Of a stretch of 64,000 nucleotides of DNA, positions 53,101 through 61,258 are shown piece after piece. The translations under genes and the position numbers were made by a program. Within the stretch, counting starts at the first letter, position 1, and every line of letters starts with the position of its first letter. Under the pieces are notes generated by a model that saw nothing but the letters and a program-made list of their open reading frames with translations, made no database searches and was not told the origin of the DNA. Origin of the DNA: Stictocephala bisonia (taxonomy: Eukaryota; Arthropoda; Insecta; Hemiptera; Membracidae); NCBI GenBank assembly GCA_035578905.1, contig JAQJVL010000248.1, positions 666,501 to 730,500 of the forward strand, in the 5' to 3' direction.

Positions 53101-56100
53101 ATATTGGGTGGTAATAATTGTACGGATGTTGTGTAGGGGAGATAACTGAGTATGAAAATCAGACCAGCACTACGTGGTTTGGATTCCACGTAAAGCTGTA
53201 GGTCCCTTAGTTGCCCTGGCTTTTGGGCTATTAATAAATTGCCCTTTCTGAGGAAAACAGTTGAACTCAGTTAGTAACCAGACTACACTCATCCACACTC
53301 ATCCTACACTCATATAATCATTCCTATTCGCCTTAAAATACCAACAACGTTGTGTCGGCATCTCACATGTAAGAATATATAGTTGAGAAATTAAATTTGA
53401 AAAAGTTCTTATGAAATAGATGGCAGAAGATTCTTTATAGGAAGAAAGGCAACAAATCTGTATTTTAGTTTATACAGAAGGAATTGACATAAAATTTGGT
53501 TCATAAACATCACTTGAAAGATAAAGTTTTCAGGTAGGTTAACCTCAAGTTGGTAGAGAATAAGCTTAAAAATAAACTTAAAGCCTTTAATAACCATTCA
53601 AATTTCGACACCATATTAGAATTTAAAAAAATTACTTTAACCAATAATTTTTGGTCAACTTATATGGCCTTTCATTTTTATTTAATGCAATTATTTGGAA
53701 GATATAGTTTTATACAGAAATGGCTCTCTAGGGTGGATACAAGACTTCTTCCAGCCTTTTGTGTCCTTTAATTAAAAATTATATGTTCACAGAAAGCTTA
53801 AATATTGAATATGAAAAACAATTAATTTGTCTATGTTAAAATATTATTTGTTGAGTTGCTGTAAAGAAAGTATCCAAGTGTGTAAATTAACGGCCTGAAC
53901 TTACTTGAGCTGTGGTTGGTAGAATTTTGGAACATTCTTGAAATTTGTTCCAAATTATGCTTCTTTACTTATTGGTATATTTGAGACGCCGACACAACGT
54001 TGTTGGTATTTTAAGGTGAATATGAATGGTTATATGAGTGTAGGATGAGTGTGGATGAGTGTAGTCTGGTTACTATCTGAGTTCGACCGTTCCTCAGAAA
54101 GGGCAATTTATTAATAGCCCAACAGCCAGGGCTTTTTTTCCAATTAAATTTGAATATTCTTCATTCAAAGTTTGCATAGTATAGTAAGAATAGTGTCATA
54201 TGATATTATGATAATATAAATGTTACCTTAAAAACTATTAAACCTTATTAAACTATATTATTTAACTATTACACCTTAGAACTAGAATATGTTCTTCTAA
54301 AGGTCTACAATTTTGTAATACTGTATAACAATGTTATGTTTTTCAAAATTACAACATTATTACTATCCACAATTATACTATTATTTATCTGTCTCAAATA
54401 CCTCATCTGTCGTATATGGAGCGATATTGATTAAGTACTTTTTTAATTCTTTAATGGTAGCAATAATTTGGTGCACATTTTTGTCTAATAAATTTATAGT
54501 TATCGTTATTTAGTGTTTTGAAATGAGAGTGACATTTATTAGAACATAATAAAGATGTTATATTTGACACAAGGACATGTAAGAATGATTTACTGACTCT
54601 TTCAATAATCAGATTGGTGATATTGTACTGCTGGCCTTATATTTCATATCCACCAGTACAACAATAAGAAGCCTAATGAATGTTAATTAATTATAAAATT
54701 ATTTAAATATTACTATAACAGTCTCTATCCAAATTGTATAGATATATAAGTGAAAACATACTTTAGTGTAACAGAAGTATAAGCAAAACAACATCATATT
54801 TACAAAGGTAACGTATTTTACGGTTCAATTCAATATCAAATATACACAAATACGAAGAATAAACAACTTTAATATCTGCTTCAATAACCTCCCAAAACTT
54901 TTGAAATTTTATTCCAGTTTCAGGTAAATTGGCTATAAATTTAATAACTTGATGCCCCATTATATTGATGATGGTTTTAGGAATATTAAATTTTTAGGTT
55001 AGGAATTGCACAATTATCACTTGTGCAAGAAATTATATTTTGTTGGGGTGATTGCAGTGATGTTCAATAATATATTTTTTCCTAAACTATAAAAATGTAT
55101 AGAGAACGTAAATTCAGGGGAATGACAACATTTTATTTGCTATAAATAATGGTTTACATAAATGACGAAAGCGTTTTTGAAAATTGTTCTGATTGGGCTC
55201 TTTTAAATTTTGAATTTATAGTTAGTATGAGTAGTCTCGTTACATTAAGTGTTCACACCATAAGTGATTCAAGGGTATATTAGTCCACAATAAACTGTTA
55301 AAAGGACTTCAGTGTCTACAAATTTACCAAGATTTCTCAAGATAAAAGTCCCAGAAGAGCATCTACGAACAACCACACAAATGTGAGTGTGAAATTTTAA
55401 ATTGGGCTAAAAAATATAAAACAATATTTTCTTAGTGATTTTTACTATTAAAATAATTAGTTGAAACAAACTTAAATAAATGAAATTTTATCAAATGAAT
55501 AAATAGCTTTCATGCTTATGTTTTAGTCTGGACCATTAAAATTCTAAGCGTCTTTCCAAACATGTTGAAATGAACTTCTTCCATGAAAATGCAAGGGTAT
55601 TTTAGCTTCCATACGTCATCAACATATGCCAAGTTTACCAGTCAGATATTGTTTATGTACATGTGTGATTCTTGAAGGATGATTGTGAATTGAAAACATT
55701 ATAAAATTTAAATATATTTGCATATGCACTAGTTGATGTCACTGCAAATAAAAATTTGGTCACTGTGCACTATGATATATACATGGATTATGTGGAAAAC
55801 ACAGTTTTTCGTAAGGTGTTTAACTTAAATTGATCTGATACTAATATTTTTCTAATTTCTATTTTCATTCTCGACGTTAGAGGCTTTTTAACAATGATAT
55901 ACAAATAGTTTTTTAATTAGCATAATACGTGTTGGTACATATACAGTACAAGTAAACGTCACACAACACAAATTTATTACAATATAAGCACAAAATGCAC
56001 AAATATACTACAATACAAGCACAAAATGCACAAATATTATAGTGATCGATTTCGGTGAACCACGCTCACCTTCCTCAGACCAGAGGGATTCACAAAAGAA

Positions 56101-59100
56101 TTGATTCTTTTGTGAATCCCTCTGGTCTGAGGAAGGTGAGCGTGGTTCACCGAAATCGATCACTATAATATTTGTGCATTTTGTGCTTGTATTGTAGTAT
56201 ATTTGTGCATTTTGTGCTTATATTGTAATAAATTTGTGTTGTGTGGCGTTTACTTGTACTGTAATGATATACAATCACGTACATTTAATTCTTGGGCATC
56301 TCGTAAATAGAAGATGTTCTCCGCACATAGAAATTGTAATTCAATTCAACACTTCTATATACTTGGACAGGGAACCCGTCAAAGTCTTAACATGTGTGAA
56401 CAAAGGGCCGTCAAAGTCTGATGTGTCATGTGTGAGAACTGAGGGCTGTCAAAATTTTACGTCTATCAACAGAGGACCGTCAAAAGTCTTATGTGTATAA
56501 ACAGAGGCCCGTCAAAGTCTTACGTGTGTGAACAGAGGCCTATCAAAGTCTTACGTGTGTGAACAGAGGGCCGTCAAAGTCTTGTCTGTGTGAACAGAGG
56601 GCCATCGAAGTCTTGCGTGAGTGAACAGTGGCCTGTCAAAGTCTTACGTGTGTGAACAGAGAACCATTGAAGTCTTGTCTGTGTGAACAGAGGGCCATCG
56701 AAGTCTTGCGTGAGTGAACAGTGGCCTATCAAAGTCTTACGTGTGTGAACAGAGAACCATTGAAGTCTTGTGTGTGTGAACAGAGGGCCATCTAAGTCTT
56801 GCGTGAGTGAACAGTGGCCTGTCAAAGTCTACGTGTGTGAACAGAGGGCTGTCAAAGCATTACGAGTGTGAAGAAAGGGCCTTCAAAGAGTGGTGTGTGA
56901 AGAAAGGGCCGTCAAAGTCTGATGTGTGAAGAGAACCGTGTGCAATTAAATTGTACTGAAAGAAATGTACAGTAAAGGTACATGTCTTTCGCAATGCATT
57001 GTTAGAAAAATAAAAATTATTTAGTAATCTATCTGGTGACCAGTTGTGTCCACGTCCCGGACCACAGGGTGGGAGTTTCTGCTTTAGAATGGGCCATTAT
57101 TTAAAAATTGTTTAAAACCGAAGTAGTATATCATAAAACCAAAGTTTTAACTTTTTAAACTGTCTACTTCAGTGTCGATTGCAATTTTAATATCAAATTC
57201 AAAAAAACAATATTCAATTAAACAAGAGAAGTTACAAGGTGGCTGTTTCTAGCATTACGAAACGTGCAAATAAACGCAACGAATCATAATGACAAATGCT
57301 TTCAATCAATGTGGATACATTTTGCCAGGTTTGGAATTTGTAATTTGCCGACAGGAAGTGGATGCAGTTGACTAACAGCTGCCAATGTTCATTAAGGCTA
57401 TCAGCCGTTACCATTACGACATTCCATCCTACACTAATACAACTGGTACTTTTGGAAACTGCATTGAACATTTGTGATACAAATAATCTTAGCCATCAAG
57501 GCCTACTGTGTGTTTGGAGTTTGTAATTTGCCGACAGGAAGTGGATGCAGTTAACTAACAGCTGCCAATGTTCATTAATCAGACACTACCATTACGACAT
57601 TCCATCCTACACTAATACAACTGGTACTTTTGGAAACTGCACTGAACATTTGTGATACAAATAATCTTTGCCATTAAGGCCTACTCTGTGTTTGGAGTTT
57701 GTAATTTGCCGACAGGAAGTGGATGCAGTTAACTAACAGCTGCCAATGTTCATTAATCAGACACTACCATTACGACATTCCATCCTACACTAATACAACT
57801 GGTACTTTTGGAAACTGCATTGAACATTTGTGATACAAATAATCTTTGCCATCAAGGCCTACTCTGTGTTTGGAGTTTGTAATTTGCCGACAGGAAGTGG
57901 ATGCAGTTGACTAACAGCTGCCAATGTTCATTAAGGCTATCAGCTGTTACCATTACGACATTCCATCCTACACTAATACAACTGGTACTTTTGGAAACTG
58001 CATTGAACATTTGTGATACAAACAATCTTTGCCATCAAGGCCTACTCTGTGTTTGGAGTTTGTAATTTGCCGACAGGAAGTGGATGCAGTTGACTAACAG
58101 CTGCCAATGTTCATTAAGGCTATCAGCCGTTACCATTACGACATTCCATCCTACACTAATACAACTGGTGCTTTTGGAAACTGCATTGAACATTTGTGAT
58201 ACAAACAATCTTTGCCATCAAGGCCTACTCTGTGTTTGGAGTTTGTAATTTGCCGACAGGAAGTGGATGCAGTTGACTAACAGCTGCCAATGTTCATTAA
58301 GGCTATCAGCCGTTACCATTACGACATTCCTTCCTACACGAATACAGCCGGTACTTGTGGAAACCCTTACTCAATATTTGTGATACAGATTTATTTAATG
58401 TGGTTATCTCACTTTATTTAGGGATCAAAATAACAACAGCGTTTTAAATCAAGGAAGCTCAAAAAAACTTCAGATTATTCCGTCTTGGGTAAACAATAAA
58501 TGAAGAAATGTTCAGAAACATAATATTTATAAGTATACTTACAATTTGGAATTTGATAAAATTATTGCCAAAATTGAAGCAGAATAAAATGTAAACATAA
58601 GTAAATATTATTCCGCAACCGATTAAAGGATCTATTTTGGACCAATACTTAATAATTAGTTGTTCAGCTATTGCACTAATCTAAGAAAAGTTACGGACAC
58701 AAAATACATTAGTATTTAAGGTATCTACAACAGGGTTTGCACTTGACTCATAACTCGTTGAAGATACAGAAAGTTCTTACACAATCAAGACTTTAACTAT
58801 TCTAATGTGATTCGTGTAAATGTGTCTTCAATGAAAGAGTATTTATAACTTCAAAAACATCCCCTCTCGATATATTCAAAATCGTTTGGGACAACCAAAA
58901 ATAATCGTCAATAATTAAAAATAGCTCACGGTTAGTGAAATATAACGGTACATGTACACAATAACACTAGTTAAGTAGAAGAAGTAACAATTATTTTTAG
59001 AGTTGTATCATTTATTAATGAAAAATCCTATAGTAAATATCTGACAAATGTTTAACCCAGTTTCAAATGTCTACTAGGAATGAATGGTATATACACGGTA

Positions 59101-61210
59101 AAGACGCTTGGAATATCGTGTTATATTGTTCTACTGAATTAAAACTATATCTATTTGCAGAAGCAAAATATAGATCAGCATAATATTTACAGTAATTCTT
59201 TTAGCTTAATTTTACTAATTTATGTTTCAAATGAATAATATTAGCAGATTAGAGGGGAAATGTTCGAGGGAAAGACATTAAATCAGTATCGGGACAAGAT
59301 TGGCAACAATCTGCTCTTGGTGAATCACGAAACGCCTCTGTGCTAATTTGCATGTGCGTTTTGCGTCATCGTTACGGTACATTTTGAAAGCTTAAAAGCT
59401 GCAAAATGTTTTGCAATTTTGCAAGAATTTTCATTACTTATGTTTCAGTTTTGTTTGATTTTGCGTTTTACATTTGACTTTTGTTATTCATATTCATCAA
59501 TAGTTATTAATATTGTTGTTTTAGGCCTGTTTGTTTTACTGTATTTATACATTTTTATCTGTGTTTTCAACTGTATTAAATGTTTTGAATAATATTAGCT
59601 CTTTTTTAGGGTTGCAAAATGTAACTTATTGAGATTGTTATAATTAATTTAGATGACTAGTTATTGAAATTAATTTAAAAACATGTAGTTCTAGGTGAAC
59701 GTAAATTTTAATCTGAATTTCACACAAACTACAAAATATTTAATTAACTGTACTAAGTGTCTTTATTATAATAAAAGGGGTGTTGAAGATGTCGCTAACA
59801 AGTGGAATCAGTTGTATAGCTTAAAACGTAAGAAAGTTATTAATGAGTTGGAAAATGTAATAGCCAACAATAAACCTAACATAAATTTAGGAAAACGTGT
59901 TTGTGGCCTGATGAATTCCACGTTTCCCTTTCGAACTGTAAAATGTATTCAGAGCTATTTAACATCTTCTAATCTGATGTAGAAGAATGTCGCCTCCGTG
60001 TGCAACAGAGGAACTTAGCATGGCGACTGTCTGGAATGTCTATGCGCAATTAAGAAGATGCGATCTACCTGACTCTGAGAAATATGCGCTTTAAATGCCT
60101 GCTCTCTCACAAATACTGCTCAAATGCTAATTTTTTGGAGTTTACCTCCCTTTAAATTTATGTTTGTTTCCTAGTGTCTAGTCTACAACTAATTTCGTTC
60201 TTTGTATAATTGTTTAGTTTTTAGTTCAACTAATAGTAGGATTGTTACGTTCACGAATGTAATGTCCGAAATTAGTGTTTCAATGCCTCAGCTCAGTGGC
60301 TTAGGCTTTTGCTCATGTGAACGATCAAGCCCCAAACCAATTAGGAAAGTTCTTGATGCTTTTCCCCACTGTCAACATAGGCCAGTGCTGGTTTCATTGT
60401 GAACCCGACTTCCCTAATTCGATGTTTTCCAAGGCCTAGATAGAATTTTTATAAATCACACTGGGAGTCCTATACCACCAGGTTGATGATAGCATCAGGT
60501 TAATTCCTATACGTAAGAAATCACGATCGTTTCATGCAAACCGTGATACCGGTGTGGTGGCTCAGTGGCTAAGCTTCGGACTGCGGAGGGGTGTTCCATG
60601 GTTCGAAACCCCACTGAGCCAACGGTCATTACTTGACTCATTGAATAAAGTCCGCGCACAGGCTTGACAATGTTGCATTGTTTCAACTCATTTATCCTAA
60701 AACGCTTTATTAAGGAAAAGCTTTTGAAGTAACCACGTGACATATCAAGAACATTTCTCATTTGTTATGTAGAGTATATTTTGTTAATTTTTTAATAATT
60801 AATTTCTGAAGTAGTATTTTGATTTGTAGTACGTTAAAAAACAAATTTTCTTCAAAATACTATGGTAATTTTTTATTTCTATATATTATGTTGCAGTGTT
60901 GTTTGATTTTCGTGTTACATTTTACTTAGACTGTTTTCATATTTATAATTAGTTATTAATACTGTGTTATTAGGCTTGTTTTACTGTACTTATTGTCTCA
61001 TGTTTTATTTTATACTACAATATCTTGATTCGTGTTTTGAATATAACGCAGATCACAATTTGTTAGTGTAGAATGTATGTATAAATCTACATTCTCGTGG
61101 GTTGTAACAGTTTTGTGCTGTGTACACAAATTTACAGTCATATCAACATACGGTGTAGAATATATTTATCACTTCGTAGTCTTATGTGGAAGTGTATGGA
61201 TTGCAATATA

Positions 61211-61258
<48 letters not shown>

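Noticed and set aside
55942..56263. Palindrome as an assembly artefact
   Set aside because: An artefact is possible for near-perfect inverted repeats, but the 12-bp duplication outside an unpaired tail and the mismatch between arms favour a real insertion.
59695..59982. Small host gene of 95 codons
   Set aside because: It is bracketed by related diverged repeats (59438-59596 and 60885-61047) and lacks any known domain, so a transposon remnant is more likely.
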